Positions 23,795-31,632 of a stretch of DNA of 38,973 nt are shown one piece after another (within the stretch, counting starts at the first letter, position 1; each line of letters begins with the position of its first letter). Source of the DNA: Xenococcaceae cyanobacterium MO_167.B52 (lineage in GTDB: Bacteria > Cyanobacteriota > Cyanobacteriia > Cyanobacteriales > Xenococcaceae); assembly GCA_030065315.1 (NCBI GenBank), contig JASJDB010000003.1, positions 1 to 38,973 of the forward strand, read 5' to 3'. The position numbers and the translations under genes are program-made. The notes beneath the pieces were generated by a model. The model worked only from the letters and a program-made list of their open reading frames with translations. It was not told the origin of the DNA and did no database searches.

Positions 23795-23807
23795 GGTATA
23801 TTAAGGT

Positions 23808-23860
23808 CTCTCAAGAAATTCGCTATATAAAATTATAAGTAATTAGCCTCTCAAGAAATT
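23808..23860. promoter_or_regulatory. 13-bp direct repeats between divergent genes
   Basis: CTCTCAAGAAATT occurs perfectly at 23808-23820 and 23848-23860, exactly 40 bp apart, in the 72-bp gap between the ccsA-like and DUF2808 start codons. The spacing is close to four helical turns, as expected for a regulator binding one face of DNA. Confidence 0.5.
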
Positions 23861-23866
23861 AGGATT

Positions 23867-24457
23867 ATGTATTTAACTAGTAAGCACATAGTAAAACTTA
23901 GTAGTTGGGGACTAGCTGTTTTATGGAGTTTTAGTCTTACTATTAGCGGACATAAACTCATTTTAGTGTCAGCTAATGCTGTTACTGCCCCCAGTGGCGT
24001 AGTTTCTTTTAATAAGTCTCCTCGTTTGATCGATGCTCATACAACTTTTAGTGGTACTAGGATCCGAGGTGCAATCTATTATTTTGATGTTGAGTTACCT
24101 CAAGATGCAGGAGAACCACTGGAACAAATTGTCATTCGTCAGCGTCAAGGGCAACAAGATATTAAATTTAGGCTAGATAGAACAGTAGCTTATAGGGGAA
24201 CTCATCGTAAGAAAAAAGCACCATTAAATATCGCCACTGTTACTCAAGATCCAGAGAGCCAAGCAATTACAATTGTTTTTGATGATTATATTAACCCTGG
24301 TACGACTTTTACAGTAGGAGTTAAGCCTAGAAGAAATCCTTTCTATGACGGAATTTATCTATTTGGTGTTACGGCTTTTCCTGCTGGAGAAGAATCTAAC
24401 GGTTTGTATTTGGGTGTAGGTAGATTCCACTTTTATCGGGTCGGAGATTACTTCTAA
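23867..24457 (+). CDS. DUF2808 family exported protein
   Basis: The 196-aa product has an N-terminal hydrophobic signal segment (about residues 13-35, ending near SANAV) and the DUF2808 pattern: SPRLIDAHTTFSGTRIRGAIYYFDVELPQDAGEPLEQIVI, then TVAYRGTHR and a C-terminal GVTAFPAGEESNGLYLGVGRFHFYR. The family is cyanobacterial and of unknown function, apparently periplasmic. The ATG at 23867 immediately precedes the signal; the second copy of the 13-bp direct repeat ends 6 bp before it, leaving little room for a normal Shine-Dalgarno (only AGG). Transcribed away from the ccsA-like gene. Confidence 0.85.
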   Translation: MYLTSKHIVKLSSWGLAVLWSFSLTISGHKLILVSANAVTAPSGVVSFNKSPRLIDAHTTFSGTRIRGAIYYFDVELPQDAGEPLEQIVIRQRQGQQDIKFRLDRTVAYRGTHRKKKAPLNIATVTQDPESQAITIVFDDYINPGTTFTVGVKPRRNPFYDGIYLFGVTAFPAGEESNGLYLGVGRFHFYRVGDYF

Positions 24458-24628
24458 TTTTAGATAGATAAATTTTTGATAATCCACAGAAATATAAAAA
24501 AAGATTATCGAAATTTATGTCGATTGTGTGTCGTTGGAAAATTTAGAGGGTGTAGGAAAAAGTATTTCTCAAGTTTTTCTGTGAAGTCAATTTATCTAAT
24601 ATCAAACTATAGTTAATCCCCTATACAT

Positions 24629-24649
24629 AAAAAGCCTGCCTAAGCAGAC
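24629..24649 (-). terminator. Rho-independent terminator on the minus strand
   Basis: GTCTGC-TTAG-GCAGGC (6-bp stem with one G-T pair) followed by TTTTT. No minus-strand protein gene precedes it, so it points to an unannotated transcript. Confidence 0.6.
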
Positions 24650-24754
24650 TAGAAAAGTAAGAGGGGGATATATATCTGATTTAAGTTTTGCTAGATCCTG
24701 GCAGGTAAAGATTTTAGCTTTTGCCAACTATTAAAGCTATTAAGCTAAAATCTT
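24629..24754 (-). ncRNA. Candidate small RNA
   Basis: On the minus strand, TTGACT (24790-24785) and a GATAAA-like -10 (24765-24760, 19-bp spacer) precede a perfect 13-bp stem AAGATTTTAGCTT/AAGCTAAAATCTT (24754-24708, 21-nt loop). About 60 nt later GTCTGC-TTAG-GCAGGC is followed by TTTTT (24649-24629), a good intrinsic terminator with no protein gene upstream of it on that strand. Promoter, 5' hairpin and terminator together suggest a roughly 126-nt RNA, but there is no homology evidence. Confidence 0.35.
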
Positions 24755-25334
24755 AGGTCTTTATCTTGCTTAATTAACCATTGTAGTCAATTACTGTGGT
24801 TTAAAGCATCTGATTATCTTCTAGATCATTAAAGTTACTTATGCTGGATTTTTTTAAAATTTCTTTGTCTTGTGTTGGTGATATTTCAGCGTGCATTGAG
24901 AATAACTGGTGTAGTTTATAAATCCGATCTACTGAGTTTAATTTGTACATTTCTTTTTGTGTTTGTGGTTTGTTGTTTGTATATTGAAAATTTAAATAAA
25001 AAAAGTTAAAAACTTGGAAAGATCAGAATTAAAAAATTTTACAAGTGTTTTTGATCCTTTTGCTGGCTAACTTATAAGGATTTTGGAGATATTATCTCAA
25101 TTTGTTAAGAAGAAATAATTTATTGTTTTGAGCGGAAATTATCAATAGTCTTGTCGGTAAATCATCAATATTTAAACTTCTAAAGAATAAGTAAAAATAC
25201 TCACCAAGCCGAAAAATAGCGATTACATCAGAATAATTGAGAGGAATTGTATGATTAGTTACTAAAATTTCAGACCATTACTAAATTGTGTAATGATTGA
25301 AATTATTTGCAAGATAGTTAAATTCTTTAAAACT

Positions 25335-26729
25335 ATGTCCCAATTACTTGAAGACTATCGCAATCTTCTGACAGATTTAGTAACCCGTTATCAGACTCAG
25401 ATAGATTTTTTAACTATTCGCCTTGAAGAAGCAGAAAGTACAGATATTTTACTTCGGGGAAATAGGATTGAAACTCTGAGTGAAAGCTTGGCTTTAGGAG
25501 GACAAGTAAGAGCTTGTTATAAGGGAGGATGGGGTTTCGCAGCTTTTAATGATTTATCCACACTCCAAGATAAAATTGAAGAAGCGATCGCATCAGCTAA
25601 AATTATTGGGGATGATCAAACCATACTCGCACCAGTAGAACCAATACAGACAGTTTGTACCTTACCCCTAACTGGAATTGACCCTCGTAACATACCTTTA
25701 ACTGAAAAAAAAGCTTTATGCGATCGCTATAATTCCCTACTTCAACAATATAGCGATCTGATAACCACCAGTTCCGTCAGATATGGGGATAGTACCCAAA
25801 GGATTATTTTAGTCACTTCTGAAGGAACAGCGATCGAGCAATCTTGGTCAGATCTGGAAATGCGCTTTTCTGCGACAGCTAGAAAGGGGGAAACTGTCCA
25901 AACAGGAAGAGAAACCACAGGATCCAGAAAAGCTTACCAAGACTTGGAAAATTTAGAAGCACAAGTGCAGGGTGCAGCAGCAAGAGCCGTTAAGGCTTTA
26001 TCTTTACCCTCTATTAAAGGAGGCACTTATCGAGTTGTAATTGACCCCATCCTAACGGGTTTATTCGTTCATGAAGCTTTTGGACATCTTTCTGAAGCGG
26101 ACATGACTTACGAAAACCCCGATCTCTTAGAAGTGATGAGTATGGGAAAATCCTTTGGCTCACAAGAATTGCAGATTTATGATGGAGCCTTACCCGAAGG
26201 ACATAGAGGTAGCTACTATTATGATGATGAAGGCACCCCAGCCACTACCACCCAATTAATCAAAGATGGGGTCTTGGTGGGACGCTTACACTCGCGAGAA
26301 ACCGCAGGAAGATTAGGAGAAAAACCTACAGGAAATGCTCGCTGTTTGAGCTATCATTATCCTCCTCTAGTCAGAATGACCAATACTTGGATTGAAAGGG
26401 GTAAAACTCCTGTGGCTGATTTATTTCAAAATATCGATGAGGGAGTCTATGCTTGTAACTGGTTAGGGGGAATGACTAACGGAGAAATGTTCACTTTTAG
26501 TGCAGGGGAAGCTTGGATGATTCGCAATGGAGAATTAGCCGAGCCTGTGAGAGATGTTACTTTATCGGGCAATGTCTTTAAAACCTTAGCTAATATTGAA
26601 GCCATTGGAGATGATTTTTATTGGGATGAATCTGGTGGTTGTGGTAAAGGAGGGCAAAACGGTTTACCCGTCGGTTGTGGAGGTCCCAGTCTTAGAGTTA
26701 AAGATGTAGTAGTTGGCGGTGATGCCTAA
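25335..26729 (+). CDS. tldD: TldD-type metalloprotease
   Basis: The product (464 aa from ATG 25335) belongs to the TldD/PmbA family. It carries the zinc-binding motif HEAFGHLSEAD (HExxxH), the DDEGTPATTT segment, RMTNTWIERG and the C-terminal GGCGKGGQ...CGGPS glycine-rich region. With its partner TldE/PmbA it forms a heterodimeric protease that degrades unfolded or modified peptides; the partner gene is not in this window. The metal motif marks this as the catalytic TldD-like subunit rather than PmbA. The ATG at 25335 (MSQLLEDYR) is preferred to the track's upstream start because the family begins there. The frameshifted solute-binding gene follows 37 bp later in the same direction. Confidence 0.9.
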   Translation: MSQLLEDYRNLLTDLVTRYQTQIDFLTIRLEEAESTDILLRGNRIETLSESLALGGQVRACYKGGWGFAAFNDLSTLQDKIEEAIASAKIIGDDQTILAPVEPIQTVCTLPLTGIDPRNIPLTEKKALCDRYNSLLQQYSDLITTSSVRYGDSTQRIILVTSEGTAIEQSWSDLEMRFSATARKGETVQTGRETTGSRKAYQDLENLEAQVQGAAARAVKALSLPSIKGGTYRVVIDPILTGLFVHEAFGHLSEADMTYENPDLLEVMSMGKSFGSQELQIYDGALPEGHRGSYYYDDEGTPATTTQLIKDGVLVGRLHSRETAGRLGEKPTGNARCLSYHYPPLVRMTNTWIERGKTPVADLFQNIDEGVYACNWLGGMTNGEMFTFSAGEAWMIRNGELAEPVRDVTLSGNVFKTLANIEAIGDDFYWDESGGCGKGGQNGLPVGCGGPSLRVKDVVVGGDA

Positions 26730-26766
26730 TCTATGAGACCGAGAGTATTAAATTGATCTAAAAAGC

Positions 26767-27886
26767 ATGAGTCAAAAATACCAAGCTAATAAAATTATTA
26801 CTTCCTTAGCTATTATTACAGCTGCTTTAGGTTTAGCTTATGCACCCATACCAGGAGTGAAACAAACTATTATTGTTGTCAGTGGCACAGAATTAAAAGA
26901 ACCACTCCAAGAATTAGAAACTAGATTTGAGCAAAACAATTCTAATATCGACTTACAACTAAAATTTCAAGGTTCTCAAGATATTGTTAATAATTACCTT
27001 GCTCAAAAAAATGACTTTAACCCAGCTATTTTAATACCTGCAAACGCACAAATCCTAGAAGAATTAAGCACTCGCTGGCAAGCCTCTAATAATAGTAAAC
27101 CTTTTTATAATCAATCAACAGCGATCGCAAAAACTATCTTAGTCGCAATTGCCTGGCAAGAAAGAGGGAAAGCTATTTTCCCTAATGGTAAATTTTCTTG
27201 GTCTAAAATAGAACAAGCAATGAAACAACGCAACTGGTCAAAAATTGGAGGAAAACCTAATTGGGGAAGTTTTGATTTTGTAACAACTAATCCTACCCGC
27301 TCTAATAGTGGTCAATTAACTTTAAATTTATGGATGCAATCAAATAAGTATAGTTTAAATAATCCTCAAACCGAATCTCTTTTTTCCCTAATCAAAAAAT
27401 CCGTATATCAACCACCTCGTTCAACAGATATCTTATTACAAGAATTTATTAGTCGTGGTGCTAACGATGGAGATATCGCTACAGTATATGAACGATGGAG
27501 ATATCGCTACAGTATATGAAAGTATCGCTTTACACCGTTGGTCACAAGCTAAGATAACCCAAGGAAAACCTGATCAAATCTACTATCCAAATCCCACAAT
27601 TGAAACGGTAGCCACTGCTGCTATTGTTAGGCAAAACATAGACCAAAATACAGCCAAATTAGCAACAAAATTTATAGACTTTATTACCCAGCCCAAGCAA
27701 CAGGAAATATTTGTTCAATACGGCTTTCGTCCAATAATTTCTAATGTTGATCTAGAATCTGTTCCTAATAGTCCTTGGGTACAAAATATTCCAGGTGCAA
27801 TGCCAAAGCTTACAGTAAAAGTAGAACAGCCTCCCAGTTCTCAAGATATTGCAGAGATTCAACGCTTATGGGGTCGAGTTCGCTAA
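26767..27886 (+). pseudogene. Substrate-binding domain protein, split by a 28-bp duplication
   Basis: Two overlapping ORFs, 250 and 143 aa, together encode one solute-binding-type protein: an N-terminal signal or anchor (about residues 10-27), IIVVSGTELKEPL, then a two-lobed binding fold with NDGDIATVYES near the junction and FIDFITQPKQQEIFVQYGFRP in the second lobe, as in PstS/ModA-like binding domains. At 27463-27518 a 28-bp unit is present twice in exact tandem. Because 28 is not a multiple of 3, reading continues only to TGA 27517-27519. Removing one copy restores a single 363-aa frame with the natural sequence DIATVYESIALHRW. It may be a recent mutation, a slippage-controlled switch, or a sequence artefact. 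The ligand is unknown. Confidence 0.85.
27463..27518. repeat. Perfect 28-bp tandem duplication
   Basis: The unit beginning AACGATGGAGATATCGCTAC occupies 27463-27490 and is repeated without change at 27491-27518. It causes the frameshift described for the surrounding gene. Confidence 0.95.
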
Positions 27887-27941
27887 TCAATAACTGATGT
27901 CAGGAAGCTATCTAATATTTATGTAGTACATTGTATCCATC

Positions 27942-27976
27942 TCTTGTAAGCCATGTATTAATATAGACTTACAAGA
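27942..27976. terminator. Inverted repeat between convergent genes
   Basis: TCTTGTAAG and CTTACAAGA form a perfect 9-bp dyad around a 17-nt loop, between the binding-protein gene (+) and petG (-). It may end both transcripts, though T tracts are lacking. Confidence 0.4.
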
Positions 27977-27987
27977 TAAAACATAAT

Positions 27988-28104
27988 TTAATCCATTCCT
28001 AATTGATCACCACGCTTATATTGCATATATGCAGCAAAAAATAGCCCTAATAATGTAATGAAAATTAGACCCAACACCATACCTAACAATAAAGGTTCAA
28101 TCAC
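27988..28104 (-). CDS. petG: Cytochrome b6f complex subunit PetG
   Basis: This gene is missing from the ORF track because it is short. It encodes 38 residues beginning [20 protein letters not shown] and ending with [10 protein letters not shown], the recognisable PetG sequence: one transmembrane helix followed by a short positively charged stromal-side tail. PetG is a small subunit required for stability of the cytochrome b6f complex in thylakoid membranes, which passes electrons from plastoquinol to plastocyanin or cytochrome c6. The start is GTG 28104, strongly supported by AAGGAG 7 nt upstream. Upstream lies a perfect TTAACATA/TATGTTAA dyad. It is divergent from the cytochrome cM-like gene, a meaningful photosynthetic electron-transport pairing. 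Confidence 0.95.
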   Translation of the reverse strand: MIEPLLLGMVLGLIFITLLGLFFAAYMQYKRGDQLGMD

Positions 28105-28135
28105 CTAATGTCTCCTTATTAATAATTTATTTGTT

Positions 28136-28154
28136 TTAACATATATTATGTTAA
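28136..28154 (-). promoter_or_regulatory. Operator-like dyad upstream of petG
   Basis: TTAACATA-TAT-TATGTTAA is a perfect 8-bp inverted repeat with a 3-bp centre, 32 bp before the petG GTG. On the minus strand it includes CATAAT, a plausible -10, so a protein bound here would block the promoter. Confidence 0.45.
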
Positions 28155-28289
28155 CCGAATTTACCCCTATCCTAAATCTCATGCTAAGAGAAGTTGCAAT
28201 TGTCCAGTCATAATTACTCCACCATAAAAGGGATGAGAACCCGCGGAGAAGATTTCGCAAAGAAAACTCATCAAGGTAATATGGAGCCT

Positions 28290-28354
28290 GGGATGACTGC
28301 ATTTTGCGGTTAAGTATCATCCCAATGAAACCGTATATTTCTAAGAGTATACGG
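28290..28354. promoter_or_regulatory. Two dyads upstream of the cytochrome cM-like gene
   Basis: GGGATGA/TCATCCC (28290-28296 and 28317-28323, perfect 7 bp) and CCGTATA/TATACGG (28331-28337 and 28348-28354, perfect 7 bp, 10-bp spacer) lie one after the other, the second 46 bp before the GTG start. Confidence 0.4.
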
Positions 28355-28400
28355 ATACATTACAAAAAAATAATTAAGTAAACACTTTAATCAAAAACTA

Positions 28401-28775
28401 GTGGATAAACAGTTAGTCCAATCTCCATTATGGATTCAGCGTCTCTTGATTCTGTCTGTAGTGTTGATAGTTACTTTATGTATTTCTATCTTGGGCATCT
28501 ATCACAATAAAAATCTAGACCCCTATATTCATCAAGTATTATCTTTGGAAGGAGACCCAATTAACGGTGAAGCCATTTTTCAGATAAACTGCGCTGGATG
28601 TCATGGAATCAAAGCTGACGGAAGTGTTGGACCTAGTCTCCAAAATGTTCATAAACGCAAATCTAAGATAGAGTTAATCAATCAAGTGATCAGTGGAAAC
28701 ACTCCTCCAATGCCCAAGTTTCAACCCAGTCCAGAAGAAATGGCGGATTTGCTGACCTATCTAGAACAACTTTAA
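28401..28775 (+). CDS. cytM: Membrane-anchored cytochrome c, cytochrome cM-like
   Basis: The 124-aa product has one N-terminal hydrophobic helix (about residues 14-33), acting as an uncleaved anchor or signal, and a small c-type cytochrome domain with the haem-binding site CAGCH and a C-terminal sequence SGNTPPMPKFQPSPEEMADLLTYL that carries the axial methionine (MPKF). These features match cyanobacterial cytochrome cM, a low-potential cytochrome implicated in adjusting respiratory and photosynthetic electron flow under stress or mixotrophy. A cytochrome c6 assignment is less likely because of the anchor and the C-terminal motif. The start codon is GTG. It is divergent from petG, across 296 bp. 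Confidence 0.75.
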   Translation: MDKQLVQSPLWIQRLLILSVVLIVTLCISILGIYHNKNLDPYIHQVLSLEGDPINGEAIFQINCAGCHGIKADGSVGPSLQNVHKRKSKIELINQVISGNTPPMPKFQPSPEEMADLLTYLEQL

Positions 28776-28792
28776 TTGTTAATTTCTTGGAA

Positions 28793-28826
28793 AGTGGGGG
28801 AAAATTCATAAACTCCCCTCACTCTG
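28793..28826. terminator. Hairpin between convergent genes
   Basis: AGTGGGGG pairs with CCCCTCACT (one bulged base) around an AT-rich loop, between the cytochrome gene and the convergent small ORF. No T tract, so only a weak terminator candidate. Confidence 0.35.
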
Positions 28827-28839
28827 ACTAAATAATTAC

Positions 28840-29091
28840 TTAAAATCTTTCTACACTACCCAGATAAATAGGCTCAACCCGAATTGCAACTATATTCGCA
28901 GGACGAACAACCATATATTCTCCCTGAATATTTTTGATGGGTATATTAATAAAGTCTAGAGAATTTGATTTTGGTACTAAATCACTACTGTACCATTTTT
29001 GAAATTCTTGCACTGTCGTGAATCTAATTTCTTCTTTATGACCACCAGAGAAGAAAAAGTGAATTGCGTATTCATCGGGTTTTCTAGGCAT
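28840..29091 (-). CDS. Small conserved-looking protein, function unknown
   Basis: An 83-aa soluble protein starting MPRKPDEYAIHFFFSGGHKEEIRF with FQKWYSSDLVPKSNSLDFINIP and a final IKNIQGEYMVVRPANIVAIRVEP. The pattern (short strand, helix, long loop, strands) looks like a compact alpha/beta domain, and the composition is protein-like rather than repeat-derived, but I do not recognise the family. The track starts 11 codons upstream; ATG 29091 gives a more natural N-terminus. Convergent with the cytochrome gene; probably a single-gene transcript. Confidence 0.6.
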   Translation of the reverse strand: MPRKPDEYAIHFFFSGGHKEEIRFTTVQEFQKWYSSDLVPKSNSLDFINIPIKNIQGEYMVVRPANIVAIRVEPIYLGSVERF

Positions 29092-29203
29092 GATAGAACT
29101 ACAGCTTTTATAATTTTTATGCAATAAATTTTAGTCCTATAGTTCCCACAAATGATGGATGAAATATAGAAATACAATAGAAAACACTGATATTTCAAGG
29201 TAA

Positions 29204-29241
29204 TAAAAAATCAGCAACTAAAAATAATTATAGTTGCTGAT
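29204..29241 (-). terminator. Rho-independent terminator after the DUF2973 gene
   Basis: On the minus strand ATCAGCAACT pairs perfectly with AGTTGCTGAT (10 bp, 12-nt loop) and is followed by TTTTT. It lies about 75 bp beyond the DUF2973 stop and ends the DUF2605-DUF2973 unit. Confidence 0.85.
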
Positions 29242-29315
29242 ATTAAAATTTTATGAATTAAAGTTCGTCTAGTAATATAAAAATCAGTGTAAAGATATGC
29301 CTTAATTACCACTGC

Positions 29316-29642
29316 TTATTCTTTTGGCTCATTACCTTTGTTAGAAGATTCATTATACAAAGCATCCAATTTTTGACGAGCATCTTCTACCGAAATAGAG
29401 CGCATTACTAATAAGGGTTCGTCAATTCTTCTTCCTTGATTGTCCAGTAACTCAGGATGTAAATTTGCCGAATTATTCCCTTGAGTTTTATAGGGATAAT
29501 TTTGTTGGTATTGTGGCTGCTGACGCTTTTGGGGATAGTTTCTTTGAGTTTCTGTGCTGAGGGTTATTAAACTGCGTACTAAGTTAGTTACTGCCAAGAC
29601 AGCAATAATTGTAAATGCTAAAATGTATATTAGATGTAACAT
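29316..29642 (-). CDS. DUF2973 family protein
   Basis: The 108-aa product has an N-terminal transmembrane helix (MLHLIYILAFTIIAVLAVTN), a Gln/Tyr/Pro-rich linker (about residues 33-60) and the conserved DUF2973 tail HPELLDNQGRRIDEPLLVMRS...VEDARQKLDALY. The family is restricted to cyanobacteria and uncharacterised. AAGGAG 8 nt before the ATG supports the start. It lies 75 bp downstream of the DUF2605 gene on the same strand and ends at a strong terminator, so both form one unit, a pairing commonly seen in cyanobacteria as far as I recall. Confidence 0.85.
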   Translation of the reverse strand: MLHLIYILAFTIIAVLAVTNLVRSLITLSTETQRNYPQKRQQPQYQQNYPYKTQGNNSANLHPELLDNQGRRIDEPLLVMRSISVEDARQKLDALYNESSNKGNEPKE

Positions 29643-29717
29643 GAGTAGACTCCTTTGTCCGAGTTTTTTGTTTGACTAAAATAGTAAATTAACTTGATAT
29701 TCTTCTGATAATTAGCA

Positions 29718-30050
29718 CTAGATTGCTTGTCTATCTTGATTGTTATATTGTCGCCATTTTCTAGCAACATCCCAACATTCCGTAACTAATTGATGTAAAG
29801 GGATTAAGGTTTTGAAATCAACTCCTGCTTTTCCTTCTGTCGCTTGGAATAGCATTTGAGCAGTACTAATTTTTTGTTGACTATACTTGATTCTCTCTAG
29901 CAGTTCTGCTTGCTCTAATTCTGAATAGAAAGGTAGTCTCTCTGATTCGAGTAAGGTGCGAGTAGAAGTAAACCAGTATTGGAAATCTTCTAGCAAAGGT
30001 TCCAAAACCGCTTTTAAGAGGTCTTTTTCTTGGGGTTGCTGAGAAAACAT
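29718..30050 (-). CDS. DUF2605 family protein
   Basis: The 110-aa product is a predicted all-helical soluble protein: LLKAVLEPLLEDFQYWFTSTRTLLE, then EQAELLERIKYSQQKISTAQMLF and LHQLVTECWDVARKWR, matching DUF2605, a cyanobacterial family of unknown function. The track's first residue is a TTG; ATG 30050 (MFSQQPQEKDLL) is preferred. Its promoter region, shared with the divergent ycf49 gene, holds the dyad at 30135-30154. It heads the unit with the DUF2973 gene. Confidence 0.85.
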   Translation of the reverse strand: MFSQQPQEKDLLKAVLEPLLEDFQYWFTSTRTLLESERLPFYSELEQAELLERIKYSQQKISTAQMLFQATEGKAGVDFKTLIPLHQLVTECWDVARKWRQYNNQDRQAI

Positions 30051-30134
30051 CAATTATCAAACATTTTATTATTACAATACTTATATTAACGTCTTTTACA
30101 TTACTTAATAAAAAATAAGATTTTTTTTATATTT

Positions 30135-30154
30135 GCTCAAATTTTAGTTTGAGC
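30135..30154. promoter_or_regulatory. Dyad between divergent DUF2605 and ycf49
   Basis: GCTCAAA-TTTTAG-TTTGAGC is a perfect 7-bp inverted repeat in the 155-bp divergent gap, 51 bp before the ycf49 ATG. It may be an operator or leader hairpin. Confidence 0.4.
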
Positions 30155-30205
30155 CTTTAAGTGATACTGTAAAAGTTGCTGGCAAGTTTAACTGATTGAT
30201 AAGTA

Positions 30206-30517
30206 ATGCACGTTCTTTCAATTCCCACTTGGATGGTTCATGTTTCTAGCGTCATCGAATGGATACTGGCAATTTGGCTAGTATGGCAATATGGCGCAGT
30301 AGTAGGTAATCTTTACTGGAGAACATTATCTTGGGCTATGGTGCCAGCCTTGGTAAGTGCTATGTGTGCTTGTACTTGGCATTTTTTCGATAATGATTTA
30401 TCTCTTCAATGGCTAGTGACTCTACAAGCATCGATGACTGTGGTGGGAAATTGTACTTTATTTATTGCAGCTTGGCTGATTTATGCTCAAAGCAAAAAAA
30501 ATGTTGAAGGAAATTAA
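30206..30517 (+). CDS. ycf49: Ycf49-like protein (DUF2499)
   Basis: A 103-aa integral membrane protein with about three hydrophobic helices. The sequence MHVLSIPTWMVHVSSVIEW and ALVSAMCACTWHFFDND...LVTLQASMTVVGNCT is the conserved signature of the Ycf49/DUF2499 family of cyanobacteria and some plastids; function unknown. The conserved His and Cys residues in CACTWHFFDN may bind a metal or cofactor (inference). The ATG at 30206 gives the conserved N-terminus. Its stop codon overlaps the stop of the convergent rsgA by 4 bp, so no terminator separates the two. Confidence 0.9.
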   Translation: MHVLSIPTWMVHVSSVIEWILAIWLVWQYGAVVGNLYWRTLSWAMVPALVSAMCACTWHFFDNDLSLQWLVTLQASMTVVGNCTLFIAAWLIYAQSKKNVEGN

Positions 30518-31632
30518 TCATATTCTTGGTAAATATCTTCGATATTGATCTCATCGTACAATTCTTGCAAATTTTGTTGTTTTTCCCGACGGGAAGAACG
30601 ACGATACTTTTTACTAGCTAGTCTGGGTTCGTATTGGCTTTTTCCAGATTTTTTGATCTTAAGTTTGACAGTCGATTCTGCGTCTGGGGTGTTTTGTTGC
30701 TGTTTTTTATGAAAAATTGTTTTTTCTAAAAATACTCTGTAATATTCATACCTTTCCCAATTACCTCTGACAACACAATTTGGTTCATCCCGATGGGAAC
30801 AATTTTTGAATTGACACTGTCCTCGACTCATTCGGCTTCGGGCTTCAGGAAAATATAAAGCTAAATCAGTTGGTTCGTGGTCTAAATCGGGTTGATTAAA
30901 TCCAGGGCTATCTGCCAATAAACCACCCCCAGGAATACTAAACAACTCTACATGGCGAGTAGTGTGACGACCTCTTTGTAATTTACCAGAGACTTTTCCC
31001 ACTCTCAATTGAGCAGCAGGAATTAATTTATTGATTAAACTAGATTTTCCTACACCACTAGGACCAGCTAAAATTCCAATTTTGCCTTGTAGGTACTCTC
31101 TTAAGCTTTCTATGCCTTGATTTTGAATAGCACTGACAAATACAGGATTATATCCCCAAGAGCTTAATCTTTCCTGCCATTGCTGCTGCTGTTGTTCGCT
31201 AATTAAATCGCATTTATTGAGACAGAGACAAATCTCTAACTTTGTAGATTCAGCCTTGATCAGAAAACGACTTAATTGCCAGGTATCTAAAGTAGGTTCT
31301 TCTAAAGCAAATACCAGCAAAATTATATTGGCATTAGCTATGGGAGGTCTTTTTAGCTCAGTACTGCGGGAGAGAACTTGGGAAATTGCACCTCTACCAT
31401 CAAGCCAATCAGGTTCTTCGATAATTACGAGGTCGCCAACAATGACTTTCTGACCAATTTTTTTCAGGCGGGTTCTGCGAGTACAAAGTAAATAATTACT
31501 CTCAAAATTCTCAGGAATTAACCCGCTTTGATTCCTATTATCCAAAAGAACTCGATAAAAATTAGCTTGTACCGCGACAACCGTCCCTCTTAATTGATTA
31601 TGATTTGTTGCTGCTGATTGAAATTCACTCAC
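30514..31632 (-). CDS. rsgA: Ribosome small subunit-dependent GTPase A
   Basis: The 372-aa product is the circularly permuted GTPase RsgA (YjeQ): an N-terminal OB-fold, then the permuted motif order NKCDL (G4), GPSGVGKSS (G1), TTRHVEL (G2) and DSPGF (G3), followed by a zinc-binding tail CQFKNCSHRDEPNC. It assists late maturation of the 30S subunit in the cytoplasm. A basic C-terminal tail follows the zinc domain and is longer than in E. coli. The start is GTG 31632, overlapping the tusA stop as GTGA, a sign of translational coupling in the grpE-dnaK-dnaJ-tusA-rsgA unit. Confidence 0.93.
   Translation of the reverse strand: MSEFQSAATNHNQLRGTVVAVQANFYRVLLDNRNQSGLIPENFESNYLLCTRRTRLKKIGQKVIVGDLVIIEEPDWLDGRGAISQVLSRSTELKRPPIANANIILLVFALEEPTLDTWQLSRFLIKAESTKLEICLCLNKCDLISEQQQQQWQERLSSWGYNPVFVSAIQNQGIESLREYLQGKIGILAGPSGVGKSSLINKLIPAAQLRVGKVSGKLQRGRHTTRHVELFSIPGGGLLADSPGFNQPDLDHEPTDLALYFPEARSRMSRGQCQFKNCSHRDEPNCVVRGNWERYEYYRVFLEKTIFHKKQQQNTPDAESTVKLKIKKSGKSQYEPRLASKKYRRSSRREKQQNLQELYDEINIEDIYQEYD

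Larger units (their letters stand above)
24458..25334. other. Long intergenic region with hairpins, no protein gene seen
   Basis: About 875 bases without a convincing ORF. Near the DUF2808 end an inverted repeat (24470-24516, arms containing GATAATC/GATTATC) may end its transcript. Further on lies a candidate minus-strand small RNA (24629-24754). The rest is AT-rich and I see nothing more in it. Confidence 0.6.

Noticed and set aside
28105-28320. 71-aa minus-strand ORF upstream of petG
   Set aside because: No recognisable family, overlaps the petG promoter region and several dyads; composition is not convincing.
28331-28360. NtcA-type site (GTA-N8-TAC) before the cytochrome gene
   Set aside because: GTATACGGATAC has a 6-base rather than 8-base spacing, so it does not fit the NtcA consensus.
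28977-29198. 73-aa minus-strand ORF
   Set aside because: Overlaps the better-supported 83-aa ORF in another frame and has no protein-like pattern.
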